DNA of 64,000 nucleotides from Micromonospora lupini str. Lupac 08 (lineage in GTDB: Bacteria; Actinomycetota; Actinomycetes; Mycobacteriales; Micromonosporaceae), in NCBI RefSeq assembly GCF_000297395.2, contig NZ_HF570108.1, forward strand, positions 6,061,700 to 6,125,699. The letters run 5' to 3'. The first letter of the stretch is position 1. Each line of letters begins with the position of its first letter. Made by a program: the position numbers and the translations under genes. Positions 9,359-17,529 of the stretch are shown piece by piece. The notes beneath the pieces are model-generated. The model made no database searches and was not told where the DNA came from. It saw nothing but the letters and a program-made list of their open reading frames with translations.

Positions 9359-10282
9359 TCAGAAGAGGGCGCTGGCCAGGGCCCGCCGGGCCGAGGCGAC
9401 CGCCGGGTCGTCCGGGCCGGCGATGGAGAACAGCGACACCAGGTGCTGGCGGACCTCCTCGCGGTCCTCACCGGCGGTGCGCCGGACCAGACCGACGAGC
9501 CGGGCGTACGCCTGCTCGGCCAGGCCGCTGAGCACCTCGATGTCGGCGGCAAGCAGTTGGGCCGCGACGTCGTCGGGGGCGCTCTCGGCGGCGGCCAGCG
9601 CGGTGGCCGGGTCGGCGCCCGCCACCCGGCGGGCCACGCCGACCTGGGCCAGACCCGCCGTGGCCGCGGCGTCCGCCGGGGCGTCGGCGAGAATCTTGCG
9701 GTACGCCTGCTCGGCGGCGTCCAGGTCGCCGCTCATGAGCGCGTCGTCCGCCTCGTCGAGGCGCGGGTCCTCCGGTTCGGCGACGGCCACGCCACCGGCC
9801 TTGAGCACGGCCTGGATCCACTGGCGGAGCTGCGCCTCGGGCACCACACCGGAGAAGGCGTCGATCGGCTGGCCGCCGACGACGGCGTAGACCATGGGGA
9901 TGCCCTGGACCCGGAACATCTGGGCGATCCGCGGGTTTTCCTGCACGTCGACCCGGGCGAGGACCCAGGTGCCGCCGCTCTCGGCGGCCAGCCGCTCCAG
10001 CACCGGGGCGAACTCGTCGCTCTCCGGGAAGCCGGCCGCGCCGAAGAAGACGATGACGGGCATGGCCATCGACCGTTCGAGCACATCGGCCTGGATGGTC
10101 GCCTCGGTGACGTCGACGATGGCGGCGTTGCCGCCGGCGGTCTGCGCGCCGGGCACGCCGGCGGACGGGCCGCCCTGCGGGGGTGTGCCGGGGCGGGTAC
10201 TGGCTGGTGCGGGGCCGCGCAGCGTGCTGAGGTCGACCGCGCCGCGGGTGAAGATCGACGAGGTGATCCGTGGGTCGCTCAT
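9359..10282 (-). CDS. ybbN: YbbN/CnoX-like thioredoxin-fold protein with TPR region
   Basis: 307 residues. Residues 90-195 form a thioredoxin fold (VIVFFGAAGFPESDEF, then IPMVYAVVGGQPI). The redox CXXC is missing; the equivalent position reads AAGFPES, so the protein is not a disulphide reductase. Residues 210-305 are Ala-rich helical TPR-like repeats typical of YbbN co-chaperones. The N-terminal 60 residues are Pro/Gly-rich and probably disordered. Family members in proteobacteria hold unfolded clients for DnaK or GroEL; the role in actinobacteria is inferred. The start is ATG 10282. It lies between icmA and the arginase-family gene on the same strand but is separated from each by hairpins, so it is probably transcribed alone. 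Confidence 0.88.
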   Translation of the reverse strand: MSDPRITSSIFTRGAVDLSTLRGPAPASTRPGTPPQGGPSAGVPGAQTAGGNAAIVDVTEATIQADVLERSMAMPVIVFFGAAGFPESDEFAPVLERLAAESGGTWVLARVDVQENPRIAQMFRVQGIPMVYAVVGGQPIDAFSGVVPEAQLRQWIQAVLKAGGVAVAEPEDPRLDEADDALMSGDLDAAEQAYRKILADAPADAAATAGLAQVGVARRVAGADPATALAAAESAPDDVAAQLLAADIEVLSGLAEQAYARLVGLVRRTAGEDREEVRQHLVSLFSIAGPDDPAVASARRALASALF

Positions 10283-10368
10283 GGTTACCTAGTCTCGCAC
10301 GCGAGCCCGGATTCCCGGCTCACCCACAACTCCGACGTTGCAACTCTCACGCCCCACCCCCACCCCCG

Positions 10369-10437
10369 CGATCGTGCACTTTCTGTCACCGGAAGGCGGC
10401 ATTGACCCGGTTCACCGGGACAGGAAGTGCACGATCG
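10369..10437. terminator. Long intergenic inverted repeat after icmA
   Basis: 19-bp arms at 10369-10387 and 10419-10437 pair with one mismatch (outer sequence CGATCGTGCACTT). Inner ACCGG/CCGGT can extend the structure. It lies 7 bp past the icmA stop and upstream of ybbN. It may be a terminator or a dispersed palindromic element. Confidence 0.65.
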
Positions 10438-10443
10438 AACGGG

Positions 10444-12132
10444 TCAGAAGCGGGCGGGTTCGCGGTAGGTGCCCCACTCGGCCCGGAGGGCGTCGCAGAT
10501 CTCGCCCAGGGTCGCCTCGGCGCGGACGGCGTCGAGCATGGCGGGGATCATGTTCTCGTCGGTGCGGCTGGCGTCGACCATCCGCGCGACCGCCGCGCGG
10601 ACGGCCGACTCGTCCCGGGTGCCCTTGCGCTCGGCGAGCACCCGGCGCTGCTCCAGCTCCACCTCGTGCGAGATGCGCAGGATCTCCAGCTCCTTGGCGA
10701 CCGTGCCGGTGTGGCAGTTGACGCCGACGATCTTCTTGTCGCCCTTCTCGAGGGCCTGCTGGTAGACGAAGGCCGACTCGGCGATGTGGCCGGTGAACCA
10801 GCCGTCCTCGATGCCGCGCAGGATGCCCGAGGTCATCGGGCCGATCTGGTGCGGCCCGTCCCCGCCGAGCTGCCGGATCCGGGCGAAGATCTCCTCCGCC
10901 TCGGCCTCGATCTTGTCGGTCAGCGCCTCGACGTACCACGAGCCGCCGAGCGGGTCGGCCACGTTGACCACGCCGGTCTCCTCCATCAGCACCTGCTGCG
11001 TACGCAGGGCGATCTCGGCGGACTCGTCGGTGGGCAGCGCCAGGGTCTCGTCAAGCGCGTTGGTGTGCAGCGAATTGGTGCCGCCCAGCACCGCCGCGAG
11101 AGCCTCGACGGCGGTGCGTACGACGTTGTTCACCGGTTGCTGCGCGGTCAGCGACACCCCGGCGGTCTGCGTGTGGAACCGCAGCCAGAGGGCCTTCTCG
11201 CTGGTCGCGCCGTAGACGTCGCGCAGCCAGCGGGCCCAGATCCGGCGGGCGGCGCGGAACTTGGCGATCTCCTCGAAGAAGTCGAGGTGCGAGTCGAAGA
11301 AGAAGCTCAGCCCCGGCGCGAAGACGTTCACGTCCAGCCCGCGCGAGAGGCCCAGCTCCACGTAGCCGAACCCGTCGGCGAGGGTGTACGCCAGCTCCTG
11401 CGCGGCGGTCGAGCCGGCCTCGCGGATGTGGTAGCCGGAGACCGACAGCGGCTTGTAGCGCGGGATCTCGGCCGCGCAGTACTCCATCAGGTCGCCGATC
11501 AGGCGCAGGTGCGGCTCCGGGTCGAAGAGCCACTCCTTCTGCGCGATGTACTCCTTGAAGATGTCGGTCTGCAGCGTGCCGTCCAGCTTGGACAGGTCGG
11601 CGCCCTGCCGCTCGGCGGCGACCAGGTACATGCAGAACACCGGCACGGCCGGGCCGGAGATGGTCATCGAGGTGGTGACGTCGGCCAGGTCGATGCCGTC
11701 GAAGAGCGCCTGCATGTCGGTGGCGGTGTCGATGGCGACGCCGCAGTGGCCGACCTCGCCGAGCGCCTGCGGGTCGTCGGAGTCGCGGCCCATCAGGGTC
11801 GGCATGTCGAACGCGACGGAGAGGCCGCCGCCGCCGGCGCCGAGGATCATCTTGTAGCGCTCGTTGGTCTGCTGGGCGTTGCCGAAGCCGGCGAACTGCC
11901 GGATCGTCCAGGTCCGCCCGCGATAGCCGGTCGGATGAAGACCCCTGGTGTACGGGTACTCGCCCGGCCAGCCGATCCGTTCGAAGCCCGGGTACGCGCT
12001 GCCCTCCGGTGGCCCGTACACCGGCTCCACAGGCATCCCGGAGAGCGTGGTGAAGTCGGCGTCCCGCTTGCGCGCGGAGTCGTACCGGGCCTGCCAGCGT
12101 GCCCGTCCGGCGTCGATCTCGTCGGCGTCCAT
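10444..12132 (-). CDS. icmA: Isobutyryl-CoA mutase, large (substrate-binding) subunit
   Basis: B12-dependent carbon-skeleton mutase interconverting isobutyryl-CoA and n-butyryl-CoA, linking valine catabolism to C4 acyl-CoA supply. The 562-residue protein is a TIM-barrel large subunit. Two residues separate it from methylmalonyl-CoA mutase: Phe80 in TIRQFAGF (Tyr in MCM) and Gln198 in KEYIAQKEW (Arg in MCM). They fall at the positions known for Streptomyces IcmA. No B12-binding DXHXXG motif is present, so a separate small subunit (IcmB) is needed, and none is encoded in this window. I place the start at ATG 12132 because GAGGAGGAG lies just upstream; a GTG 11 codons earlier lacks one. A 14-bp palindrome lies 54 bp upstream. 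The G-protein chaperone meaB is close by on the same strand. Confidence 0.93.
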   Translation of the reverse strand: MDADEIDAGRARWQARYDSARKRDADFTTLSGMPVEPVYGPPEGSAYPGFERIGWPGEYPYTRGLHPTGYRGRTWTIRQFAGFGNAQQTNERYKMILGAGGGGLSVAFDMPTLMGRDSDDPQALGEVGHCGVAIDTATDMQALFDGIDLADVTTSMTISGPAVPVFCMYLVAAERQGADLSKLDGTLQTDIFKEYIAQKEWLFDPEPHLRLIGDLMEYCAAEIPRYKPLSVSGYHIREAGSTAAQELAYTLADGFGYVELGLSRGLDVNVFAPGLSFFFDSHLDFFEEIAKFRAARRIWARWLRDVYGATSEKALWLRFHTQTAGVSLTAQQPVNNVVRTAVEALAAVLGGTNSLHTNALDETLALPTDESAEIALRTQQVLMEETGVVNVADPLGGSWYVEALTDKIEAEAEEIFARIRQLGGDGPHQIGPMTSGILRGIEDGWFTGHIAESAFVYQQALEKGDKKIVGVNCHTGTVAKELEILRISHEVELEQRRVLAERKGTRDESAVRAAVARMVDASRTDENMIPAMLDAVRAEATLGEICDALRAEWGTYREPARF

Positions 12133-12186
12133 GCGCAGGGCTCCTCCTCGGTTCCTCGACTGCACGTCGAGTGTAGAGCCCTCGCC

Positions 12187-12200
12187 TGAACGATCGCTAA
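12187..12200 (-). promoter_or_regulatory. Operator-like palindrome upstream of icmA
   Basis: On the minus strand it reads TTAGCGATCGTTCA, an imperfect 14-bp palindrome around CGATCG. TACACT follows 19 nt after TTAGCG and could be a -10 box, so the site would cover the -35 region. The same spacing is seen at the hbd site at 41768. The palindrome is seen directly; the regulator is inferred. Confidence 0.55.
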
Positions 12201-12227
12201 GTAAGCCCGTACCGACGGGTAACCCGG

Positions 12228-12635
12228 TCAGACGGTGGGAGCGGGGCCACCCATCGCCACGTCGTCGACCCGGATGTTGACCTCGTCGACCCGCAACCCG
12301 TACGCCTCGACGGCCTCGGTGACCCGGGCCCGCACCTCGGCGGTGATCTCCGGCACCGCGCGACCGGCCTCGATCACCAGCACCAGGTTGACCACTGCGG
12401 CGTCGCCTGTCACGTGCGCCGAGCAGCCCCGCCGGGCGTCGCCCACCTGGTCCAGCCCGACCCGGTCGAGGACGGAGTTGAAGAACCGGGCGACGTCGCC
12501 GCCCAACTCGGCAACCCCGGGAACCGCGCGGGCCGCCGCGACGGCGATCTTCTCGATCACCTCGTCGGAGACCTGCGTCGTGCCGCCTGCCGGCACCGAC
12601 GCCGCCGTCATCTCCTGCGTCGCCTCGTGATCCAT
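12228..12635 (-). CDS. Asp23/Gls24 family envelope-stress protein
   Basis: 135 residues with the Asp23 fold: SDEVIEKIAVAAARAVPGVAEL near the N-terminus, a central VVNLVLVIEAG strand and a C-terminal VNIRVDDVA. Firmicute members sit at the membrane and affect envelope stress; actinobacterial members are common but poorly characterised. There is no signal peptide or membrane segment. It lies between meaB and icmA on the minus strand, with a hairpin upstream and the icmA operator downstream, so its presence in the acyl-CoA cluster may be incidental. Confidence 0.85.
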   Translation of the reverse strand: MDHEATQEMTAASVPAGGTTQVSDEVIEKIAVAAARAVPGVAELGGDVARFFNSVLDRVGLDQVGDARRGCSAHVTGDAAVVNLVLVIEAGRAVPEITAEVRARVTEAVEAYGLRVDEVNIRVDDVAMGGPAPTV

Positions 12636-12651
12636 GCCCGCTCCCCTGCTC

Positions 12652-12686
12652 CTCGCACCGGCCCCACCGCCGTGGGGCGGTGCGAG
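12652..12686 (-). terminator. Hairpin after meaB
   Basis: The arms CTCGCACCG...CCCCAC and GTGGGGCGGTGCGAG pair with one bulged base around a 4-nt loop. It lies between the meaB stop (12729) and the Asp23 gene start, so it may end the thiolase-meaB transcript. Confidence 0.55.
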
Positions 12687-12728
12687 CCTACAAGGATCGG
12701 GCAGCGCCGGGATGTCCCCGGTGGACGG

Positions 12729-13730
12729 TCAGCGGGCGAGCTGGGCGAGCAGGGTGTCGGCCGCCGCGTACGGGTCGAGACCACCCTCGGCCACCTTGGC
12801 GGCGAGCGTGCTCAGCTCCGTACCGTCGCGGAGTGAGCCGATCCGGGCGCGGAGGGTGCCGAGCGCGATGGCCTCGATCTCGGCGGCGGCCCGCGCCTCC
12901 TGGCGGCGGCGCAGCTCGCCGTGCTCGACCAGCCAGCCCCGGTGCTTGTCGATGGCGGCGGCGATGTCGTCGATGCCCTCACCACGGGCCGCGACCGCCC
13001 GGACCACCTGCGGTCGCCACTGCCCCGGGCCGCGCTCACCCAGGGCGATCATGCCCTGGATGTCCCGGACGGTGGCGTCGACGCCGTCGCGGTCGGCCTT
13101 GTTGACCACGAACACGTCGGCGATCTCCAGGATGCCGGCCTTGACCGCCTGGATCGCGTCACCCATGCCGGGGGCGAGCAGCACGAGCGTGGTGTCGGCA
13201 AGCGAGGCGACCTCCACCTCGGCCTGCCCGACGCCGACGGTCTCGACAAGCACCACGTCACAGCCGGCGCCCTCCAGCACGCGGACCGCCTGCGGTGTCG
13301 CCGCCGCCAGCCCGCCGAGGTGCCCCCGGCTGGACATCGACCGGATGTAGACGCCCGGATCGGTGGCGTGGTCCTGCATGCGCACCCGGTCGCCGAGGAT
13401 CGCCCCACCGGTGAACGGACTGGACGGGTCGACCGCCAGCACGCCCACCCGGTGCCCACGCGCCCGCAACGCCCGGACCAGCTCGTTGGTGGTGGTCGAC
13501 TTGCCCACCCCGGGCGAGCCGGTGAGCCCGACGACCTGGGCCTGCCCGGCGTACGGCGCCAACGCGGCGGCGATCGCCGGCAGCAGGGTGTCGCCGTTCT
13601 CCACCAGGGTGATCAGGCGGGCCACCGCGCGGGGGTCACCGGTGCGGGCCCGCTCGACAAGCATCGGCACGTCCCGACTGCGGCGCACCGACGTGGTGCC
13701 CGCCGGGACGCTCTCTGCCGCTTCGCTCAC
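12729..13730 (-). CDS. meaB: MeaB-type G-protein chaperone of B12-dependent mutases
   Basis: 333-residue GTPase of the MeaB/ArgK/MMAA family. It gates adenosylcobalamin loading into acyl-CoA mutases and protects them from inactivation. Visible features are the Walker A loop GSPGVGKST (about 70-78), AVDPSSPFTGGAILGDRVRM (the signature after switch I), ETVGVGQAE and the base-specificity motif NKAD. A C-terminal helical dimerisation arm follows. Likely clients here are IcmA and the ethylmalonyl-CoA mutase at 37-39 kb. The start is GTG 13730, 54 bp behind the thiolase stop, so the two may be cotranscribed. The ribosome site is weak. Confidence 0.94.
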   Translation of the reverse strand: MSEAAESVPAGTTSVRRSRDVPMLVERARTGDPRAVARLITLVENGDTLLPAIAAALAPYAGQAQVVGLTGSPGVGKSTTTNELVRALRARGHRVGVLAVDPSSPFTGGAILGDRVRMQDHATDPGVYIRSMSSRGHLGGLAAATPQAVRVLEGAGCDVVLVETVGVGQAEVEVASLADTTLVLLAPGMGDAIQAVKAGILEIADVFVVNKADRDGVDATVRDIQGMIALGERGPGQWRPQVVRAVAARGEGIDDIAAAIDKHRGWLVEHGELRRRQEARAAAEIEAIALGTLRARIGSLRDGTELSTLAAKVAEGGLDPYAAADTLLAQLAR

Positions 13731-13785
13731 TGCGCCATCTTTGTTCGCGACTGCGGGGCTCGCAAAACCGGCTCACTCCTCGCGC

Positions 13786-14985
13786 TCACTTGTCGGTCTC
13801 AGCCTTGCCCGGCACGTGGATGATCAACGCGTCGCCCTGGCCGCCGCCGCCACACAGAGCGGCCGCGCCGGTGCCGCCGCCACGCCGCTTCAGCTCCAGG
13901 GCGAGGGTGAGGACGAGACGCGCGCCGGACATGCCGATCGGGTGCCCCAGCGCGATCGCGCCGCCGTTGACGTTGATCCTGTCGGAGCTGATACCGAGGT
14001 CACGGCTGGACTGGATGCCGACCTGCGCGAACGCCTCGTTGATCTCGATGAGGTCCAGGTCCTCGACGCTCAGGCCACCCTTCTTCAGGGCGTGGTTGAT
14101 CGCGTTGGACGGCTGCGAGTGCAGGGAGTTGTCCGGACCCGCCACGTTGCCGTGCGCGCCGATCTCGGCCAGCCAGGTCAGCCCCAGCTCCTTGGCCTTG
14201 GCCATGCTCATGACGACCACCGCGGCGGCGCCGTCGGAGATCGGCGAGGAGCTGCCGGCGGTGATCGTTCCGTCCTTGGTGAAGGCGGGGCGCAGCTTGG
14301 CCAGCGACTCGGCGGTGGTGTCCGGGCGGATGCCCTCGTCGTCGCTGATCACCAGCGGGTCACCCTTGCGCTGCGGGATCAGCACCGGGGTGATCTCCTC
14401 GGCGAAGTGGCCGTTCTTCTGCGCGGCGGCGGCCCGCTGGTGGCTGGCCGCGGCGAAGGCGTCCTGCTCCTCGCGGGAGATCCCGTGCTTCGTGCCGAGC
14501 CGCTCGGTCGACTCACCCATGGAGCAGCAGTCCCAGGCGTCGCTGAGCCCGTCGTGCGCCATGTGGTCCTTGACCACCACGTCGCCGTACTTGTAGCCGG
14601 TGCGCTGGCCCATCAGCAGGTGCGGGGCGTTGGTCATCGACTCCATGCCGCCGGCCACCACGATGTCGAACTCGCCGGCCCGGATGAGCTGGTCGGCCAG
14701 GGCGATCGCGTCCAGGCCGGAGAGGCAGACCTTGTTGATGGTCAGCGCCGGCACCGACATCGGCACGCCGGCCTCGACCGCCGCCTGCCGGGCCGGGATC
14801 TGCCCGGCGCCCGCCTGGAGCACCTGCCCCATGATCACGTACTGGACCTGGTCCGGGCTGACACCGGCCCGCTCCAGGGCCGCCTTGATGGCGATCCCGC
14901 CGAGCTTGGTGGCCGGGAGGTCCTTGAGGTTGCCCAGCAGCCGGCCCATCGGGGTCCGCGCGCCGCTGACGATCACCGAAGCCAT
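13786..14985 (-). CDS. Acetyl-CoA C-acetyltransferase (biosynthetic thiolase)
   Basis: Condenses two acetyl-CoA to acetoacetyl-CoA, the first step of the ethylmalonyl-CoA pathway and of C4 acyl-CoA supply. The 399 residues carry all thiolase landmarks: nucleophile Cys87 in NKVCLSGLDA, NVNGGAIALGHPIG with the catalytic His, and the C-terminal ALCGGGGQGDA with the second Cys. The ATG start at 14985 has GGAGG upstream. It diverges from the methylmalonyl-CoA epimerase gene, with an operator-like palindrome at 15020-15033 in the gap. In Streptomyces the orthologous thiolase also neighbours the epimerase gene. Confidence 0.94.
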   Translation of the reverse strand: MASVIVSGARTPMGRLLGNLKDLPATKLGGIAIKAALERAGVSPDQVQYVIMGQVLQAGAGQIPARQAAVEAGVPMSVPALTINKVCLSGLDAIALADQLIRAGEFDIVVAGGMESMTNAPHLLMGQRTGYKYGDVVVKDHMAHDGLSDAWDCCSMGESTERLGTKHGISREEQDAFAAASHQRAAAAQKNGHFAEEITPVLIPQRKGDPLVISDDEGIRPDTTAESLAKLRPAFTKDGTITAGSSSPISDGAAAVVVMSMAKAKELGLTWLAEIGAHGNVAGPDNSLHSQPSNAINHALKKGGLSVEDLDLIEINEAFAQVGIQSSRDLGISSDRINVNGGAIALGHPIGMSGARLVLTLALELKRRGGGTGAAALCGGGGQGDALIIHVPGKAETDK

Positions 14986-15019
14986 GCCTGCCTCCGAGGG
15001 GGGTGCCGAGCTGTACGCC

Positions 15020-15033
15020 TTAACGATTGTTCG
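15020..15033. promoter_or_regulatory. Operator-like palindrome between thiolase and epimerase genes
   Basis: TTAACGATTGTTCG matches the icmA-type site TTAGCGATCGTTCA at 11 of 14 positions. It stands midway in the 62-bp divergent gap and could control both genes. The match is seen by eye; binding is inferred. Confidence 0.45.
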
Positions 15034-15047
15034 GCCAGACTAGCGTC

Positions 15048-15524
15048 ATGACCGAGAACTCCTCCGTCGAGCCCGGTGCGGACTACGTCACAGACATCGG
15101 GCTTCGCAAGATTGACCACGTCGGCATCGCCGTCTCCGACCTGGACGCCGCGATCGACTTCTACCAGCGGACCTTCGGAATGCGCTGCGTACACGTCGAG
15201 ACCAACGCCGAGCAGGGCGTACGCGAGGCGATGCTCACCGTCGGGCCGACCGCCGAGGGCGGTTGCGTGCAGCTCCTGGCCCCGCTCACCCCGGAGTCGA
15301 CGATCGCGAAGTTCCTCGACCGCAACGGGCCGGGCGTGCAGCAGGTGGCGTACACCGTGGCGGACATCGACGTGGCGTGCGCGGCGCTGCGCGAGCGGGG
15401 GATGCGGTTGCTCTACGACGCACCGCGCCGCGGCACCGCCGACAGCCGGATCAACTTCGTGCACCCCAAGGACGCCGGCGGCGTCCTGGTGGAGTTGGTG
15501 GAACCCGCCCCCACCTCGCACTGA
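15048..15524 (+). CDS. mce: Methylmalonyl-CoA / ethylmalonyl-CoA epimerase
   Basis: Interconverts the 2R and 2S forms of methylmalonyl-CoA (and probably ethylmalonyl-CoA), connecting carboxylases and Ccr to the B12 mutases. The 158-residue product has the vicinal-oxygen-chelate fold with two beta-alpha-beta-beta-beta units. The metal-binding His is in KIDHVGIAV, more ligands lie in GVQQVAYTV, and the C-terminal Glu is in VLVELVEP. I choose ATG 15048; a TTG seven codons earlier overlaps the operator. No Shine-Dalgarno sequence is visible, so translation may be leaderless. Just downstream is a 22-bp perfect inverted repeat, then ccr. Confidence 0.92.
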   Translation: MTENSSVEPGADYVTDIGLRKIDHVGIAVSDLDAAIDFYQRTFGMRCVHVETNAEQGVREAMLTVGPTAEGGCVQLLAPLTPESTIAKFLDRNGPGVQQVAYTVADIDVACAALRERGMRLLYDAPRRGTADSRINFVHPKDAGGVLVELVEPAPTSH

Positions 15525-15553
15525 CCCTCGCCCCTGCCCGCAAGATCCGCGCA

Positions 15554-15607
15554 ACTTCGGGGATGTTGCTGCCTCCGCCGCGTCTGAGGCAGCAACATCC
15601 CCGAAGT
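15554..15607 (+). terminator. 22-bp perfect inverted repeat after the epimerase gene
   Basis: Arms 15554-15575 and 15586-15607 are perfect complements (outer end ACTTCGGGG) with a 10-nt loop. It starts 30 bp past the epimerase stop, so it is probably a terminator. The rest of the 364-bp gap up to ccr holds the palindrome at 15749 and a leader in which I see no gene. Confidence 0.7.
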
Positions 15608-15748
15608 CGTCGTCACCGCGCGTCTGCCGCGCGACCCGGGGGCCGCCGCGGCCGCCTCGGCGCGCACTTCTGTGCGTGGTTGGCGGGGTGGCCGGGCACC
15701 TTCACGCATCGGTCGATGCAGTTTTTCACAGAGGACTTCCCGCCCTAG

Positions 15749-15762
15749 CTACCGTTCAGTAA
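15749..15762 (+). promoter_or_regulatory. Operator-like palindrome upstream of ccr
   Basis: CTACCGTTCAGTAA is a 14-bp near-palindrome that differs in one base from the site directly upstream of the ethylmalonyl-CoA mutase gene (38993-39006). It lies 126 bp before the ccr start, overlapping a possible -10 box TAGCTA at 15746. Both genes act in the same pathway. Confidence 0.55.
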
Positions 15763-15888
15763 CGTCCCGGCCCACAGGGGCGCGACCGGGCCGGATGTGT
15801 CGAATGCCGACATGGTGGTCGTGTCCGCCGGCGCCGACGATGGCAGCACCCGGGCCCGTGCGGGTGCGGGGACGAACCGGAGGTCACC

Positions 15889-17244
15889 GTGCAGGACATC
15901 CTCGAAGCGATCATGGCGGCGGAGGAATCGAACGACCCGGACCGCGAGCTGGCGGGCGTCGCCGGACTGCCCGTTCCGGAGAGTTACCGAGGCGTGGTCG
16001 TCCGCGCCGAGGAGTCCCGGATGTTCGACGGCATGGCCACCCGGGACAAGGACCCTCGTAAGGCGCTGCACGTGCAGGAGGTGCCGACGCCGGAGCTGGC
16101 CCCGGGTGAGGCGCTGATCGCGGTGATGGCGAGCGCGATCAACTACAACACGGTGTGGACGAGCATCTTCGAGCCGGTGTCCACCTTCCGGTTCCTCGAA
16201 CGCTACGGCCGGGTCTCCGAGCTGACCCGCCGGCACGACCTGCCGTACCACGTGGTCGGCTCGGACGCCGCCGGCGTGGTGCTGCGGACCGGTCCGGGGG
16301 TGACCCGGTGGGCGGCCGGCGACGAGGTCGTCGCGCACTGCCTCTCCGTCGAGCTGGAGGACGCCGCCGGGCACGACGACACCATGCTCGACCCGCAGCA
16401 GCGGATCTGGGGCTTCGAGACCAACTTCGGCGGGCTGGCCGAGCTGGCCGTGGTCAAGGCCAACCAGCTGATGCCCAAGCCGCGGCACCTGAGCTGGGAG
16501 GAGGCGGCCAGCCCCGGGCTGGTCAACTCCACCGCGTACCGGCAGCTCGTCTCGCACCACGGCGCCAACATGAAGCAGGGTGACGTGGTGCTGATCTGGG
16601 GCGCCTCCGGAGGCCTCGGCGGGTACGCCACCCAGATGGCCCTCAACGGGGGCGCGATCCCGGTCTGCGTGGTCTCCTCGCCGGAGAAGGCCGAGCTGTG
16701 CCGGCGGATGGGCGCGGACCTGGTCATCGACCGGGCGGCCGAGGGCTTCCGGTTCTGGAAGGACGAGCAGACCCAGGACCAGGACGAGTGGCGGCGCTTC
16801 GGCGAGCGGATCCGCGAGCTGACCGGCGGCGAGGACCCGGACATCGTCTTCGAGCACCCGGGCCGGGAGACGTTCGGCGCGAGCGTCTACGTGGCCCGCC
16901 GTGGCGGCACCATCGTCACCTGCGCGTCCACGAGCGGGTTCCAGCACCAGTACGACAACCGCTACCTGTGGATGCACCTCAAGCGGATCGTGGGCAGCCA
17001 CTTCGCCAACTACCACGAGGCGTGGCAGGCCAACCGTCTGGTCGCGCTCGGCAAGGTGCACCCGACGGTGTCGCGCACCTACCCGTTGGAGCAGACCGGC
17101 CAGGCCGCGTACGAGGTGCACCGCAACGCGCACCAGGGCAAGGTCGGGGTGCGCTGCCTCGCGCCCGCCGACGGGTTGGGCGTCCGTGACGGGGAGTTGC
17201 GGGCCCGGCACGAGGACGCGATCAACCGGTTCCGGGGGCACTGA
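15889..17244 (+). CDS. ccr: Crotonyl-CoA carboxylase/reductase
   Basis: Reductive carboxylase converting crotonyl-CoA, CO2 and NADPH to (2S)-ethylmalonyl-CoA, the key step of the ethylmalonyl-CoA pathway and a source of polyketide extender units. 451 residues, full length for the medium-chain reductase family. The N-terminal GroES-like domain includes INYNTVWTSIFEPVSTF. The NADPH-binding segment is IWGASGGLGGYATQMA, and FEHPGRETFGASVYVARRGG follows. The CO2-pocket signature region includes Asn in NSTAY and His in FQHQYDNRYLWMHLK, as in true carboxylating Ccr. GTG start with GGAGG 7 nt upstream. It ends at a terminator and is single, unlike the ccr-meaA pairing in Streptomyces: here ecm is about 20 kb away but shares the upstream palindrome. 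Confidence 0.96.
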   Translation: MQDILEAIMAAEESNDPDRELAGVAGLPVPESYRGVVVRAEESRMFDGMATRDKDPRKALHVQEVPTPELAPGEALIAVMASAINYNTVWTSIFEPVSTFRFLERYGRVSELTRRHDLPYHVVGSDAAGVVLRTGPGVTRWAAGDEVVAHCLSVELEDAAGHDDTMLDPQQRIWGFETNFGGLAELAVVKANQLMPKPRHLSWEEAASPGLVNSTAYRQLVSHHGANMKQGDVVLIWGASGGLGGYATQMALNGGAIPVCVVSSPEKAELCRRMGADLVIDRAAEGFRFWKDEQTQDQDEWRRFGERIRELTGGEDPDIVFEHPGRETFGASVYVARRGGTIVTCASTSGFQHQYDNRYLWMHLKRIVGSHFANYHEAWQANRLVALGKVHPTVSRTYPLEQTGQAAYEVHRNAHQGKVGVRCLAPADGLGVRDGELRARHEDAINRFRGH

Positions 17245-17341
17245 GCGGGCCACCGGCCGGACGGATGAGCACCCGATGGCCAATACGGTGATCGGCCATT
17301 GTTCTTCCACCCCCATTAGCCGGAACCCATCCGGATCGAAC

Positions 17342-17374
17342 AAAGGGCCACGGGACGCACCCGTGGCCCTTTTT
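17342..17374 (+). terminator. Rho-independent terminator after ccr
   Basis: A 13-bp perfect stem (17342-17354 with 17360-17372; AAAGGGCCACGGG) with a 5-nt loop is followed by a short T-run. It stands about 100 bp past the ccr stop. The remaining gap to 17530 shows no further gene. Confidence 0.85.
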
Positions 17375-17529
17375 CGCGTCACGCTGCGTGGCGCCCGTCC
17401 CGCCCGGGACCTGCCAAGATCGCCGATTGGTCCGGCCCCGACGGCCAGGTCAGTTGACCATGTAATGAGGACACGAAAGCTCCGTACCGCTCTTGCGAAG
17501 CACCCTGGGGCGTCTGCCAGTATGTCCCA

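Noticed and set aside
15797..16117. A small upstream reading frame in the ccr leader that overlaps ccr
   Set aside because: No ribosome site, the composition is typical of shadow frames, and it runs far into ccr in another frame.
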